Assembly: GCA_964634685.1 (NCBI GenBank)
Contig: CAZWLD010000023.1
Span: 1-32,628, forward strand
Origin: CAZWLD01 sp964634685
GTDB taxonomy: Bacteria > Bacillota_I > Bacilli_A > Acholeplasmatales > JAEDCM01
Direction: 5' to 3'
DNA length: 32,628 nt
A program made the translations under genes and the position numbers. Below, one piece after another: positions 31,848-32,628 of the stretch (the stretch's first letter is position 1; every line of letters starts with the position of its first letter). The notes beneath the pieces were generated by a model. It did no database searches. It was given only the letters and a program-made list of their open reading frames with translations, and was not told where the DNA came from.

Positions 31848-32628
31848 AGCGGATGTATTAACAAGAATAAGGGCTCTTGAAATTCAGGATTTTTGTTTTT
31901 CCAAAAATGTTAATAAATGGGATAAGAAATATGTATTGATAAAGGAATATGGCAACTATAGTGTTTTTTATTATCATGAATACAAGGATAAAGAAAGAAG
32001 CTTTACTAGTGAGGATGAAGCTTATGATTATTTATATAAGCTTTATGGTGGTGATGAGAAATATTTAAAATCGCATTCAAGAGAAGAAATATTTACAGAT
32101 TATTATCCGAGTAATTTCTCTATTTTGAAAGTTGTTATTTATGTCATTTTAGCTTTTTTGTTTGTCTTTTCCTTTTCTTATTATAAGAAGACTAATAATC
32201 TTGTTCTTCCAATTGTGGCTTTATCAGTGTTTGTAATATTTGCGATTATTGATACAGTTTTTGAAAAAAAGAAAAAGAAATATCACGAAAAAGCCCATGA
32301 ATTAATGATTCATCTACGGGAAGAATATATAAAGATGAATCCGGAATCAATAACTGATTATTTGTTAATAGATTTAGTAAATAATGATTTCAATGAAAAA
32401 ATAATGGAGAATATCGACAAATATCATCTTGAGGATGTTGATTACGATATTATTGATAATGGCTACGAGATATATATGGAATTGATTAATGACGAAAACG
32501 AGCTTTATATTGTCATAACTGATTCTATGATTTATATTAATGATCACGATTTTTCTATTTCGGAATATGATATAAAGAATACCGATGATTTCTATAGGAC
32601 ATTTGGTCAAATAGTTAATTCATATCAA
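31840..32628 (+). CDS. Two-TM membrane protein, partial at the window end (at least 263 aa)
   Basis: The frame opens at GTG 31840, behind AGGGGATG, and stays open to the last base, so the C-terminus is missing. N-terminal soluble part of about 90 residues with Tyr-rich strands (KYVLIKEYGNYSVFYYHEYK), two TM helices (about 95-114 and 120-141), then a coiled, Lys-rich stretch and a Glu/Asp-rich domain ending in DENELYIVITDSMIYINDHD. Family not recognised. It is coupled to the previous gene and has the same layout (soluble domain, TM hairpin, soluble domain), so the two may act together. Confidence 0.7.
   Translation, partial: MNKADVLTRIRALEIQDFCFSKNVNKWDKKYVLIKEYGNYSVFYYHEYKDKERSFTSEDEAYDYLYKLYGGDEKYLKSHSREEIFTDYYPSNFSILKVVIYVILAFLFVFSFSYYKKTNNLVLPIVALSVFVIFAIIDTVFEKKKKKYHEKAHELMIHLREEYIKMNPESITDYLLIDLVNNDFNEKIMENIDKYHLEDVDYDIIDNGYEIYMELINDENELYIVITDSMIYINDHDFSISEYDIKNTDDFYRTFGQIVNSYQ

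Overview
The window is AT-rich bacterial DNA of a low-GC Bacillota type. Nearly every gene has a strong AGGAGG-like ribosome binding site. Genes are short-spaced and separated by hairpin-plus-T-run terminators. Tryptophan is read as TGG (a tRNA-Trp with anticodon CCA is present), and TAA, TAG and TGA all end genes, so the code is the standard bacterial one, not the mycoplasma code. Gene content (type II-A CRISPR-Cas9, PadR/HAAS/DUF4097 module, VTC-domain/DUF4956 pair, CvpA giant protein, EIIC-EAL fusion, MgtC) would suit an uncultured gut-type Bacilli lineage (Erysipelotrichia/RF39/Acholeplasmatales-like). That placement is inference; nothing in the window fixes the species.

Layout. 1-7500: a stand-alone FakA-C-like domain protein, a two-TM protein, tRNA-Trp, a 1609-residue CvpA-type membrane protein with a huge repetitive extension, an M20 metallopeptidase and tRNA-His. 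7700-10200: a membrane protein, then a WYL-domain regulator divergent from a small HTH protein. 10289-13580: two linked transcription units (PadR - VTC polyphosphate-polymerase domain - DUF4956; HAAS/DUF1700 - DUF4097). Their promoters share a 25-bp element made of two 11-bp-spaced TTCAC(A/G) repeats, placed exactly 20 bp before the -10 box in both, like the PHO boxes of Gram-positive PhoP. 13593-15486: a cre-like site before two genes of unknown role (one YcxB-like).

15575-23708 is a complete type II-A CRISPR-Cas locus: divergent tracrRNA, cas9, cas1, cas2, csn2, then 28 full repeats, one degenerate end repeat and 28 spacers. The genes are translationally coupled (overlaps of 1, 11 and 4 nt). 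The tracrRNA is only about 63 nt, and its -35 box overlaps the best candidate -35 box of cas9 on the opposite strand. The array has its own promoter inside the end of csn2. The predicted transcript starts exactly where a second anti-repeat begins, so the whole leader plus the first repeat folds into one long hairpin. This leader-repeat hairpin is the most interesting structure in the window: it should hide repeat 1 from tracrRNA and leave repeat 2, which matures the newest spacer, free. Two spacers (21 and 25) differ almost only at synonymous codon positions, so they record related genes of two relatives of the same invader.

23724-25910: a DJ-1/PfpI protein, a TetR gene broken in an A8 run, and a divergently transcribed, badly decayed exported choloylglycine-hydrolase-like pseudogene broken first in another A8 run. 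25924-32628: tRNA-Leu, a surface protein with Ig-like repeats, a 64-residue membrane protein, tRNA-Gln, an EIIC-EAL fusion that may couple sugar sensing to c-di-GMP breakdown, an MgtC-family protein and two overlapping membrane-protein genes, the last running off the window.
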